From Planctomycetes bacterium RBG_16_43_13 (GTDB lineage: Bacteria > Planctomycetota > MHYJ01), in NCBI GenBank assembly GCA_001828445.1, contig MHYJ01000120.1, positions 28,215-35,501 on the forward strand: a DNA stretch of 7,287 nucleotides, read 5' to 3'. The notes under the pieces were generated by a model. It did no database searches, was not told where the DNA came from, and saw only the letters and a list, made by a program, of their open reading frames with translations. Shown piece after piece: positions 1 to 6,550 of this stretch. The translations under genes and the position numbers were made by a program. Positions within the stretch are counted from its first letter, which is position 1. Each line of letters opens with the position of its first letter.

Positions 1-2235
1 GATTGTCCCTGTGATAATGCGGAAGTTAATGTCCCTCGATCAGTAGATCCAAATGACAAGGTAGGCCCAGCCGGTTTCGGAGAGATGAGATTTGTGGCAG
101 GGAATCAGATCCTGCCTTATACCATTAATTTTGAAAACGTAGCTACCGCTACCTCGCCAGCTCATGAAGTGAGGATCACAGACCAACTGGATCCGGACCT
201 GGACTGGCGTACCTTCCGCCTGCGTGAGATCGCATTTGGCAAGACGGTGATCACCATTCCTGAGAACCGGAGCTTCTACCAGACACGGCTCAGTCTGGGG
301 CCGGATTACAACAATATGCTCCTTGATGTTGATGCAGGCATAAATATCCTGACGGGTCAGGTTCACTGGTACTTTACTACCATTGATCCGTCAACAGGCC
401 GGCCACCGGAAAACCCTCTCCTCGGATTCCTGCCCCCGAATGATGCCAATCATAGCGGGGAAGGGCATGTCATATTTACCATTAAACCCAAAGGTGGACT
501 GCCAACCGGTACACCCATTATTAACAGGGCCTCGATTATTTTTGATACTAATGAACCTTTAGAAACGAATGACGTATCCAATACTGTAGATGGCATCGCA
601 CCCGCCAGTACGATAGCCCAACTGCCTGCTGATATGCTTAGCCAGAGCTTTTCAGTCAATTGGTCAGGAGAGGATGATGGGGGAGGCTCCGGCCTGGCCG
701 GGTATGACATATATGTCGCGGATAATGGAGGACCGTATGAGCTGTGGATTAACAAAGTTCAAGATGCCTATGCTACTTTCACAGGGCAACCAGGCCATAC
801 TTATAGATTCTATAGTATCGCCAGAGATAATGCCGGCAACGTGGAGTCTTCGCCGGCTGAGGCGGATACAGCGACAACTGTATTGAACCTTGCCCCTTCC
901 AATCCAGTACCGGTTGATGGTGCAAAAGGAGTTCCGGTAACGAATAACTTGTCATGGAATGCAGGATACGGCGCTGACACTCATGACCTGTATCTATGGC
1001 TGGATGGGGAAGAGAAACCTGCTGCGCCTCTCTCATCTGATCTGGTGGATACTTCACACACACCAGGTTCTCCACTTATTTACAGTACCACCTATCACTG
1101 GATGGTAGTTGCAAAGAGTTCAGAAGGCGATACACATGGCCCTGTGTGGACATTTATCACGGAGTCAGCATATGAGGCGTGGTTAGCGAGACATCCCAAT
1201 ATTCCGGCAGATCAGCGTCATCCAGATGATGACCCTGACGGAGACGGGCTTACAAATCAGCAAGAATTTGCCGCAGGCACAGACCCAATGAACCCGGATA
1301 CGGATGGCGATGGTATACCAGACGGAATGGAGATATTAAGCAAACTTAATCCACTGGTCAATGATGCAGATCTGGACCCGGATGGGGATCGTTTCACAAA
1401 CCAGGAAGAGGTCGCGGCCAAAAGCAATCCCTTTAACCCTGCTTCATTCCCCGGAGATACCATGTTGAGCCTGAGAAAAGGCTTCAACCTGGTAAGCTTC
1501 CCGGCAGAGACGCTCTACTATGAGACGCTGATGAACCTCATGAAAGAGTTAGGCGGCAGTAGTGTTATCTCGCGTATTCTTGTCCTGGATCCCAGTAGTC
1601 AGACTTTTGCAGAGGGACGCTATAACAACAGCGGCAATTTCTATGGCCAGGACATCTCCCTGCCGGCAGTGCAGAGCCAGGTGGGGATGATTATCTACGC
1701 AAATATGGATGCACTAATAACGTTCACATCCACCTTCTGTCCTGTCTGGGAATTGTATGCAGGGACAAACATTGTCGGAAGCGTCTGCATGCCGCCGCGT
1801 TTAAATTCCTTCCAGGTAATGGGTGCTATCGGAGATGAGACGCTTATATCCACAATCCAGAGGTTTAATTATACTGACGGCAGATTTGAAACATCTAACT
1901 ATTCAGGTGGCGTGACAAACGGCACAGCCTTTTCGTTTAAGGCAGGTGAGGGATATTTTGTGTTCATGAAACAGGGTATTCCGACTGTCAGGCCCGAGAC
2001 CCTTAATTTTCAAGGCGCCGGTGGAACAGAGTGCGTCGTGGATTCAGGTTGCATCGTAAGCGGCTGCTCCGGCCAGGTCTGCGCCTCAGAGCCTATGATC
2101 ACCACCTGCGAATGGCTGGAGGAATATGCCTGCTACCAAGACCCGAACATCACCACCTGTGGTTGCAATCAGGGGACATGCGGGTGGGCGCAGACGCCGG
2201 AGCTTATATCATGTATTGAGAACTCGCGACCGTGA
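1..2235 (+). CDS. Large modular secreted/surface protein, 5'-partial (DPNDK beta-sandwich, Ig/FN3-like, Ca-loop, duplicated C-terminal module, Cys-rich tail)
   Basis: The frame is open from base 1 and stops with TGA at 2233-2235, giving 744 visible codons. The ATG at 85 is not taken as the start because the conserved lead-in DPNDK (46-60) lies before it in the same frame. Visible order: a DPNDK/DUF11-like beta-sandwich (about 40-591, with FEN-type and ITDQLDPDLDW motifs); an FN3/Ig-like domain (about 592-882); a second Ig-like domain (883-1161); Asp-rich Ca loops of TSP3/EF-hand type (about 1207-1458, DPDGDGLTN, DTDGDGIPD, DPDGDRFTN); a two-unit C-terminal module (about 1462-1977) starting at RKGFNLVSFP and ending at GEGYFVFMK; and a ten-Cys tail (2032-2214). 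No catalytic motif is visible. A signal peptide, if present, lies upstream of the window. The next gene shares the C-terminal module. An adhesin or structural exoprotein role is inferred from domain type only. Confidence 0.85.
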   Translation, partial: DCPCDNAEVNVPRSVDPNDKVGPAGFGEMRFVAGNQILPYTINFENVATATSPAHEVRITDQLDPDLDWRTFRLREIAFGKTVITIPENRSFYQTRLSLGPDYNNMLLDVDAGINILTGQVHWYFTTIDPSTGRPPENPLLGFLPPNDANHSGEGHVIFTIKPKGGLPTGTPIINRASIIFDTNEPLETNDVSNTVDGIAPASTIAQLPADMLSQSFSVNWSGEDDGGGSGLAGYDIYVADNGGPYELWINKVQDAYATFTGQPGHTYRFYSIARDNAGNVESSPAEADTATTVLNLAPSNPVPVDGAKGVPVTNNLSWNAGYGADTHDLYLWLDGEEKPAAPLSSDLVDTSHTPGSPLIYSTTYHWMVVAKSSEGDTHGPVWTFITESAYEAWLARHPNIPADQRHPDDDPDGDGLTNQQEFAAGTDPMNPDTDGDGIPDGMEILSKLNPLVNDADLDPDGDRFTNQEEVAAKSNPFNPASFPGDTMLSLRKGFNLVSFPAETLYYETLMNLMKELGGSSVISRILVLDPSSQTFAEGRYNNSGNFYGQDISLPAVQSQVGMIIYANMDALITFTSTFCPVWELYAGTNIVGSVCMPPRLNSFQVMGAIGDETLISTIQRFNYTDGRFETSNYSGGVTNGTAFSFKAGEGYFVFMKQGIPTVRPETLNFQGAGGTECVVDSGCIVSGCSGQVCASEPMITTCEWLEEYACYQDPNITTCGCNQGTCGWAQTPELISCIENSRP
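1462..1977 (+). other. Duplicated C-terminal module, copy in first protein
   Basis: About 172 residues form two tandem units. Each opens with a Leu-x2-Gly-x-Asn strand (RKGFNLVSFP, then YAGTNIVGSVC) and ends with a Gly-rich closing strand (VGMIIYANMD, then GEGYFVFMK). Unit 2 carries FQVMGAIGDE and IQRFN...GRFET. The opening resembles the 'GWNLISLP' beta-repeats seen in many bacterial exoproteins. The module aligns along its whole length with 5239-5757 in the next gene, best in unit 2. Confidence 0.75.
2032..2214 (+). other. Cys-rich C-terminal domain of the first protein (resembles the bacterial 'eight-cysteine-cluster' family)
   Basis: This region encodes about 61 residues (visible residues 678-738) with ten cysteines. 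Landmarks are GCSGQVC, then TTCEW, then YACY, then CGCNQGTCGW, then TPELISC. The order GCSGQ-C / TTCE / YACY / C-GW-TPEL-C matches, from memory, a small secreted domain annotated as an eight-cysteine-cluster protein in Myxococcota and related groups. Here two extra Cys raise the count to ten. The even number and close spacing suggest a disulfide-stabilised exported domain. It is joined by a short linker to the preceding beta-rich module, which in the neighbouring protein is the last domain, so this tail looks like an addition specific to this gene. Function is unknown. Confidence 0.6.
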
Positions 2236-2245
2236 ACACTGACAG

Positions 2246-2284
2246 CCCCTCTCTCCTCTGGGGAGAGGGCAGGGTGAGGGGGGG
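2246..2284. repeat. GC-rich hairpin repeat between the two large genes
   Basis: A perfect 10-bp stem, CCCTCTCTCC (2247-2256) with GGGGAGAGGG (2260-2269), has a 3-base loop and is followed by AGGGTGAGGGGGGG. This resembles the widespread 'CCCCTCTCCC...GGGAGAGGG...AGGGTGAGGG' class of dispersed bacterial intergenic repeats. It fills most of the 66-base gap. No T-run follows the stem, so it is not a classical terminator, though it could attenuate read-through or stabilise mRNA ends. Confidence 0.65.
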
Positions 2285-2301
2285 AGCATGAGGATAAAAA
2301 C

Positions 2302-5300
2302 ATGAAAAACTCAAAACAATTATTCCTTATTACTCTTTTGACAGCGACCATTTCGCTATTGGCCAGTTATGGCCGGGCATACGCCGATGCTCCCAGCATA
2401 ACGAGCAGGCCTGTAACTGATGCGACGGTTGGGGTTTTGTATGAGTATCCGGTTGAGGTGCTGAATCCTTCCGGAAATCAGTTGACGTACACCCTTGACC
2501 TTCCTGCCGGGATGACCGCAGAATTTATAGAAGGGGTACTCATTTTAAGGTGGTTGCCTATACTCAGTGACGTTGGAACGCGGGGGGTCTCGATACGCGT
2601 TGAGGACAACGTAACCGCGGAATTTGCCACACAGTCCTTTAACCTCTCGGTTATCTCCATTGATCCTGAATGTCCTGCGACTTCCGGGTCGGATACTGAT
2701 AGAGACGGTATAATGAATGCCTGCGATAACTGCGCTTCCGCCTCCAATAGCCGGCAAAAGGACGCGGACAGGGATGGCGTCGGCGATGCCTGTGACAATT
2801 GCCCTTCCAATATCAATTCTGACCAGGGAGATATGGACGGAGACGGGGTTGGGGATGCGTGCGATGAGATCGACATCATCCTTACTCCTTCCAGCCCGAC
2901 ATCAGAAGATGTCATAACGATGGACGTAAGCTATTCTGTCAGATTCATCCCGTCTCCTGACATTCAGATATTTGTAAACGGCCTGCTTGTCAATGAATGT
3001 TTCGACACATCATGCAGATACAGCGGGGGGCCATATCCCGATGGTTTTAGCTATTCTGTCACGTACAAAAACAGTAACGAGGTATTCGTTTCCATTCCGG
3101 AAAAATTCTTCTTATGCCTCATTGACTGCGACAATGACGGTATCGTAAATTCGGAGGACAACTGTCCTGGCGTTGCCAATCCGGACCAGATGGACTCGGA
3201 TAAAGAACTGGTGTGTAAGATTCTGGGCGGTGTTGTCGAGTGCGATATCTTATCAGGCGATGGGGCGGGTGACGCGTGCGATACCTGTCCCGCCAAATAT
3301 AATCCGGATCAGAAGGATACGGATGGCGACGGTCTCGGCGATGTGTGCGACAACTGCCCCAACGCGGCCAATCCGACACAGACCGACTCTGATGGGGACA
3401 CCGTTGGGAATAGTTGCGACAACTGTATCTACGTCTACAACTACGGCCAGGCGGATCATGATAATGATTCCTTCGGGGATGCCTGTGATAACGATGATGA
3501 CAATGACGACTGTGTGGATACCCAGGACCCCAAGCCCACGATATTCAGCCATGATAATGATGGAGACGGCAGAGGCGCGGATTGCGATAATTGTCCGGAT
3601 CACAACAATCCTTATCAGGGTGACATAAACAATGACGGAACAGGAGATGCCTGCGACTGTTATGATGTCGAACAGGGGGCGAATGAGACGGGTGTTGATT
3701 GCGGTGGCGTTTGCTCGTCATGCGTTGCCTGTACCTGGTGTGGGAGCAGTGTGGAGCCGGTGCGGATCAAGGGCAAGCCCAACAGTGGGAAGATAGATAT
3801 TGTCTTTATTCCTCATGAAGATTTTAAGAATCAAGGCAATATTGACTATATGTCCGGATTCAATTCCCTGGTGATAGATACGATCCGGGACGGATATTTT
3901 ACGATGGACAATATGTCAGTAGATCCGCTCCCCTCCGGCTATAAAGATAAGTTTAATTTTTATAAATATAAGGGAGGGTATGGTTTTGGTTCCGGCTGTT
4001 CTCATTATTTGCCAGGTGAATTAGAGTACTGGAACTGGCTTTTTCAGTGCGGGTTCTGTACTGGAGGAATCAAATGTGATCTTTGTAAGCTTACAGAACC
4101 ACAGTACTTCCCGAAGCTTGTCCCTTTTTACGATTCTGCGGGAATTCTTTCACGAACAGATTCAAAAGGATGTGCCAATGCGCTGGGACCTCCAAGTAGT
4201 TGGATAGCCAGGGCATCCGAACTGGATGTTAAGGTGCATGAAACAATGCATTCAGTATTCGGACTTGTGGATGAGTATTGTGGAGATACATATTATACGC
4301 AGCTTGGGACGTATTCAAATGTCTGGAGTTCAAAGGAAGCCTGCCAGAGCAGCGCATCTTCCGGGGGATTTACGCTGGGTACCTGCAGGAAGATAGAGGA
4401 CCCCAGCAAAGGGTGCTCAGCGGGATACTGGTATGGGGATAGTGTGGGTGGCATGTTATGGGAGAACTGGTGGAGGTATGATCCTGACACGCCTGACGAG
4501 GATGTCATGACATGCAGTTGCAATTCGTACCGTTTTTACGAAGCTGACGTGAGAAGGATCAATTATGTGTTCAACAACTGGTCATCCAGCAGCACAAAAG
4601 GCGTTCTCATGAATTTCAATATTGCAAATGACGCAATCAGTCTTCTCGGTGCAGGTGTCGTTGATGATCACCCTGATTTAGGGCTCCAATACGGGCATTT
4701 TACGGGTGAGGCCGTATCTGCGAGGGGAGAGGTGATGGGGAGTTTCGGCATCTGGGACCCACGCATAAAACTTGGAGACGAGGCGATGATTACAGACAAT
4801 GAGAATTTTCATGTCATCATCCCGTTCTATGATAATCTAAAGACATTTGCCATAAAAAATCCTGTGACAGGCGGGGTGATGATCAACGTTGATCTGACAG
4901 CGGCATTAAGCTGGTACTGCGCCGGCACGAACTATGAAAGTCCTGAGTGCCAGACAGTGCCCGATCTCGATGGCGACGGCGTCCTTGGGATGTCTGACAA
5001 CTGCCCTGCGGTAGCCAATAGCGACCAGGGGGATGAGGATCGTGACGGAGTCGGCGATGCATGTGACCCTGATGATGACAATGACGCAATACCGGATGAC
5101 TGGGAGATCCGGCATGGCTTAGATCCCATAAACAGCCTCGATGCGGCGGAGGACTCTGATCAGGATGGAGTGATCAATCTCGACGAATACCGGTGGGATA
5201 CTGACCCTCAGGACCCTGCCTCCAGCCCGGTGACCAGAACCCTTCACCTTTTGAGAGGATTTAATGTCATCCAATATACCGGCAGGGTCAATCCTGCGCT

Positions 5301-5766
5301 GACGGCCTTTGAGTTTATCAGAATGCTGGGAGACCAGAGTGAAATAGAGAGCATCTATCAGCTCGACCGGTCAGTTCAAACATTAAAGTTTGTCAGATAC
5401 AACGCCTCGGGTGAACCTGAGGGGGATGATTTTGAGATCGTAAATGGGGATGGCCTTATTATCTACTCGAAGGTTGAGAAAGGGGTAGATCTATATTTTA
5501 CGAACGATTGTCCCGGGATTGACCTGCTTGAAGGAGTCAACATGATAGGAATCCCCTGTGCTCCACCGGATATGACGGCATTCCAGGTTTTGAATAATCT
5601 TGGGAGTGAAAATGTCTTTAGCATCCAGAGGTTCAATCCAGCCACAGGACGCTTTGACACCGCAGCTTATGAAAACGGCCAGCCGGTGGGAGTGGATTTC
5701 TCAATTGTGCCAGGCGAGGGATATTTTGTTTTCATGAAGCTTGAGAAATTCGAGTTCAGGCCTTAG
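2302..5766 (+). CDS. Secreted modular Ca-binding M64-like zinc metallopeptidase with TSP3 repeats
   Basis: This is 1154 aa, starting at ATG 2302 with GAGGA (2290-2294) seven bases upstream. Residues 1-28 form a Sec signal peptide (Lys-rich start, hydrophobic [15 protein letters not shown], likely cleavage after AYA). Then come a He_PIG/Ig-like domain (about 31-118), TSP3 block 1 (121-190), an Ig-like spacer (191-272), TSP3 block 2 (274-452), a Cys linker with NETGVDCGG (453-481), the peptidase domain (about 484-765), a beta-rich domain (about 766-876), TSP3/EF-hand block 3 (889-977), and the duplicated C-terminal module (978-1154). The peptidase starts at GKIDIVFIP and has [14 protein letters not shown] at 646-659: H646 and H650 as zinc ligands, E647 as catalytic base and D657 as likely third ligand. 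The spacing matches M64 (IgA-peptidase) HExxHxxxGLxDEY. VMTC (735-738) is a possible Met-turn. The substrate is unknown. The many Asp loops imply Ca-dependent stability outside the cell. Confidence 0.85.
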   Translation: MKNSKQLFLITLLTATISLLASYGRAYADAPSITSRPVTDATVGVLYEYPVEVLNPSGNQLTYTLDLPAGMTAEFIEGVLILRWLPILSDVGTRGVSIRVEDNVTAEFATQSFNLSVISIDPECPATSGSDTDRDGIMNACDNCASASNSRQKDADRDGVGDACDNCPSNINSDQGDMDGDGVGDACDEIDIILTPSSPTSEDVITMDVSYSVRFIPSPDIQIFVNGLLVNECFDTSCRYSGGPYPDGFSYSVTYKNSNEVFVSIPEKFFLCLIDCDNDGIVNSEDNCPGVANPDQMDSDKELVCKILGGVVECDILSGDGAGDACDTCPAKYNPDQKDTDGDGLGDVCDNCPNAANPTQTDSDGDTVGNSCDNCIYVYNYGQADHDNDSFGDACDNDDDNDDCVDTQDPKPTIFSHDNDGDGRGADCDNCPDHNNPYQGDINNDGTGDACDCYDVEQGANETGVDCGGVCSSCVACTWCGSSVEPVRIKGKPNSGKIDIVFIPHEDFKNQGNIDYMSGFNSLVIDTIRDGYFTMDNMSVDPLPSGYKDKFNFYKYKGGYGFGSGCSHYLPGELEYWNWLFQCGFCTGGIKCDLCKLTEPQYFPKLVPFYDSAGILSRTDSKGCANALGPPSSWIARASELDVKVHETMHSVFGLVDEYCGDTYYTQLGTYSNVWSSKEACQSSASSGGFTLGTCRKIEDPSKGCSAGYWYGDSVGGMLWENWWRYDPDTPDEDVMTCSCNSYRFYEADVRRINYVFNNWSSSSTKGVLMNFNIANDAISLLGAGVVDDHPDLGLQYGHFTGEAVSARGEVMGSFGIWDPRIKLGDEAMITDNENFHVIIPFYDNLKTFAIKNPVTGGVMINVDLTAALSWYCAGTNYESPECQTVPDLDGDGVLGMSDNCPAVANSDQGDEDRDGVGDACDPDDDNDAIPDDWEIRHGLDPINSLDAAEDSDQDGVINLDEYRWDTDPQDPASSPVTRTLHLLRGFNVIQYTGRVNPALTAFEFIRMLGDQSEIESIYQLDRSVQTLKFVRYNASGEPEGDDFEIVNGDGLIIYSKVEKGVDLYFTNDCPGIDLLEGVNMIGIPCAPPDMTAFQVLNNLGSENVFSIQRFNPATGRFDTAAYENGQPVGVDFSIVPGEGYFVFMKLEKFEFRP
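2662..2871 (+). other. TSP3 calcium-binding repeat block 1
   Basis: Residues 121-190 carry repeated DxDxDG-x-x-x-ACDNC units ([40 protein letters not shown]). These are thrombospondin type 3 repeats. Asp/Asn side chains bind Ca and the paired Cys form disulfides between repeats. Confidence 0.85.
3121..3657 (+). other. TSP3 calcium-binding repeat block 2, with one expanded repeat
   Basis: Residues 274-452 carry about seven TSP3 units ending in ACDNC-, ACDTC- or SCDNC-type motifs. One unit is expanded: after DQMDSDK comes an insert with its own Cys pair ([10 protein letters not shown]) before DGAGDACD resumes. The block is followed by a linker with [14 protein letters not shown], a Cys motif seen next to such repeats in other exoproteins, then the peptidase domain. 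Confidence 0.8.
3752..4596 (+). other. M64-like zinc metallopeptidase domain
   Basis: This domain spans residues about 484-765 of the second protein. The opening strand GKIDIVFIP and the later [11 protein letters not shown] resemble the start of M64 peptidases, where a DGY-type motif usually follows the first strand; here that position reads PHEDF, so the match is divergent. The active-site helix [14 protein letters not shown] is encoded at 4237-4278. The region also has about a dozen cysteines (for example [12 protein letters not shown], and TCSCN near the possible Met-turn), more than expected for the family, suggesting disulfide stabilisation. The alternative is an undescribed metzincin-like clan member. 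Confidence 0.65.
4966..5232 (+). other. TSP3/EF-hand-like calcium-binding block 3
   Basis: Residues 889-977 carry [40 protein letters not shown] and [13 protein letters not shown]. The first two are TSP3 units. The last two resemble the dockerin/EF-hand-like loops before the same C-terminal module in the upstream protein, so the block plus module looks like one transferable cassette. Confidence 0.8.
5233..5763 (+). other. Duplicated C-terminal module, copy in second protein
   Basis: Residues 978-1154 form two tandem beta-rich units opening with LRGFNVIQY and [10 protein letters not shown] and ending with GDGLIIYSK and GEGYFVFMK. Unit 2 matches the upstream gene's unit 2 closely: CP-x3-L-x2-G-x-N, C-x-PP, FQV, IQRFN, GRF and GEGYFVFMK are shared, including two Cys that could form a disulfide. 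Here the module is the true C-terminus, with only LEKFEFRP after it. Confidence 0.8.
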
Positions 5767-5803
5767 CAGGGTGTTGAAAAACCCATAATATGGTACCCCT
5801 GTC

Positions 5804-5824
5804 ATGCTGAACTCGTTTCAGCAT
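5804..5824. repeat. Short palindrome ATGCTGAA-ctcgt-TTCAGCAT
   Basis: A perfect 8-bp inverted repeat with a 5-base loop sits 37 bases after the protease stop codon. It resembles the dispersed 'GTCATGCTGAACTTGTTTCAGCATC' element found in many bacterial genomes. It could act as a weak transcription stop for the + strand gene, but no T-run follows. Confidence 0.55.
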
Positions 5825-5835
5825 CTCATAAAATC

Positions 5836-5869
5836 AAAAGGGGACTATCCCCTTACTAATGATAGTCCC
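5836..5869. repeat. REP-like palindrome, copy 1 (with inverted partner arm)
   Basis: AAAAGGGGACTATCCCCTT (5836-5854) folds as AAGGGGA/TCCCCTT with a CTA loop. An alternative, longer-loop hairpin pairs GGGACTATC (5841-5849) with GATAGTCCC (5861-5869), a perfect 9 bp. The 19-base core is identical to copy 2 at 6487-6505, in the same orientation. Read on the - strand the stem is followed by TTTTGA, so it could terminate the leftward genes. The arm at 5861-5869 is also the last coding stretch of the HEPN remnant. Confidence 0.7.
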
Positions 5870-5978
5870 GCAGACAATCGGAGACTGAATCGTAAACTTT
5901 CGGATAATCTACCTTGTCATATTTATGCACCAGGATATTCCTGGTTCCCACGCTTCGTGAGATTTGCTCGGCTTGATA
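5856..5978 (-). pseudogene. HEPN-domain (HepT-like) toxin remnant downstream of the nucleotidyltransferase
   Basis: On the - strand, between TAA (5981-5979) and TAG (5858-5856), one frame reads 40 codons with no start codon. It contains AEQISRSVGT, then RNILVHKYDKVD (R codon at 5942-5940), then YPKVYDSVSDCLRDYH. RNILVHKY is the R-x4-H-x-Y motif of HepT-type HEPN RNases: Arg and His are catalytic and Tyr is the residue AMPylated by MntA. HEPN toxins are usually about 110-145 aa, but only 42 bases separate the antitoxin stop from the motif, so roughly the first 90-100 residues are missing. The C-terminus also looks slightly short. It lies directly downstream of the MNT gene, where the partner is expected. 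Assignment rests on motif recognition; a non-functional leftover is the simplest reading. Confidence 0.7.
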
Positions 5979-5983
5979 TTATT

Positions 5984-6421
5984 TCAGCAAGCAAGGGCAT
6001 CTGAAATCATTCTTTGTCTCTTACTGATAAGCAGCGCTTCAAGGTCGTTGAGTTTTCCTGCATCTATATAATCACGAAAGGCAAAGGATTTCAGTTCCAG
6101 ATAATCCAGTTCATTTCCATAGAGAAGTATGCCGCTGCGTGTAATTTCGTATCTTAGAAGGATATTGGCGTTATCCAGGTCTGAAAGGTCTGTTTTCTCG
6201 TATGGTATCTCAAGGATCGTGCTTAAACCATCAAGAAGTTGCGAGTAGAGCTCAAAATCGCTCATAAACGATTTTCCTCCCTGAACTGAGACAGCGATGT
6301 CAAAATCAGCCCCTTCCCGTGAAATAGTCTGGGTCTGTGACCCAAACAGCACAATAAAACGTATGCTGTTTTGAGAGGCGAATTCAGCTAATTGCGAAAC
6401 CTGTAATTTCGACAGCTTCAT
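5984..6421 (-). CDS. MntA-like minimal nucleotidyltransferase (antitoxin of HEPN/MNT type), apparently orphan
   Basis: This is 145 aa, a usual length for the family. The nucleotidyltransferase signature GS-x10-D-x-D is at residues 27-41 (G27, S28, D39, D41, in LFGSQTQTIS...ADFDIAV), and the third metal-binding Asp is probably D78 in KTDLSDL. The helical tail with YEITRSGILLYG and YLELKSFAFRDY is typical of MNT proteins paired with HEPN toxins. In characterised pairs MntA transfers AMP to a Tyr in the HepT R-x4-H-x-Y motif and so neutralises the RNase. Here the partner survives only as a fragment just downstream (5856-5978). The ATG at 6421 has no good Shine-Dalgarno close by (GGAG is about 18 bases upstream), so translation may be weak. 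All catalytic residues are present, so the enzyme itself may still work. Confidence 0.85.
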   Translation of the reverse strand: MKLSKLQVSQLAEFASQNSIRFIVLFGSQTQTISREGADFDIAVSVQGGKSFMSDFELYSQLLDGLSTILEIPYEKTDLSDLDNANILLRYEITRSGILLYGNELDYLELKSFAFRDYIDAGKLNDLEALLISKRQRMISDALAC

Positions 6422-6486
6422 GGCAAAAAAATACTACACTCCGGAAGTCTAAGCAAGAGGAATAAAGAAAAGTAAAGAGGTAATGA
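6422..6486. other. A+T-rich gap upstream of the MNT gene
   Basis: This is a short noncoding stretch. On the - strand TAGTAT lies just upstream of the MNT start and could serve as a -10 element, but a matching -35 at proper distance is not clear (TTGCTT is only about 14 bases away). No other feature is seen. Confidence 0.3.
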
Positions 6487-6507
6487 AAAAGGGGACTATC
6501 CCCTTTT
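6487..6507. repeat. REP-like palindrome, copy 2; possible terminator
   Basis: AAAAGGGGA-CTA-TCCCCTTTT is a perfect 9-bp stem with a 3-base loop. Its first 19 bases equal copy 1 (5836-5854), 651 bases away in direct orientation. It lies 44 bases past the stop of the HicB-like gene. On the - strand it reads GGGGA-TAG-TCCCC-TTTTT, a plausible intrinsic terminator for that gene. On the + strand, TTTT and further on a T7 tract (6514-6520) follow. Confidence 0.7.
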
Positions 6508-6550
6508 ATCTAATTTTTTTACCCCTGGCTTTGTACTGTTGTCAGGAAAG

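Noticed and set aside
85..87. ATG as the start of the first large gene
   Set aside because: The frame is open to base 1 and the conserved DPNDK lead-in of the first domain lies upstream of this ATG.
2929..3061. 13-base direct repeat AGCTATTCTGTCA at 2929 and 3049
   Set aside because: Both copies are in frame and encode the same SYSV beta-strand residues within one Ig-like domain. A coding coincidence is sufficient.
2478..3628. Several long overlapping ORFs in other frames across the TSP3 region
   Set aside because: They are shadows created by the repetitive Asp/Gly/Asn codons (GAT, GAC, GGC) of the TSP3 repeats. Their translations are low-complexity.
2662..3657. CRISPR array or DNA-level tandem repeat
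   Set aside because: The periodicity is at protein level only. Repeat units differ in DNA sequence and length and lie in one continuous reading frame.
5767..5784. CAGGGTGTTGAAAAAC right after the protease stop, resembling an insertion-sequence end
   Set aside because: Only one short end is seen, with no matching inverted end or transposase in the window.
5767..5983. A full-length HEPN gene downstream of the nucleotidyltransferase
   Set aside because: Only about 217 bases are available, a stop interrupts the frame at 5979-5981, and the region for the N-terminal two thirds is absent.
5804..6004. 66-codon + strand ORF after the protease gene
   Set aside because: It is built from the short palindromes plus the antisense of the HEPN remnant, has no ribosome-binding site and no recognisable domain.
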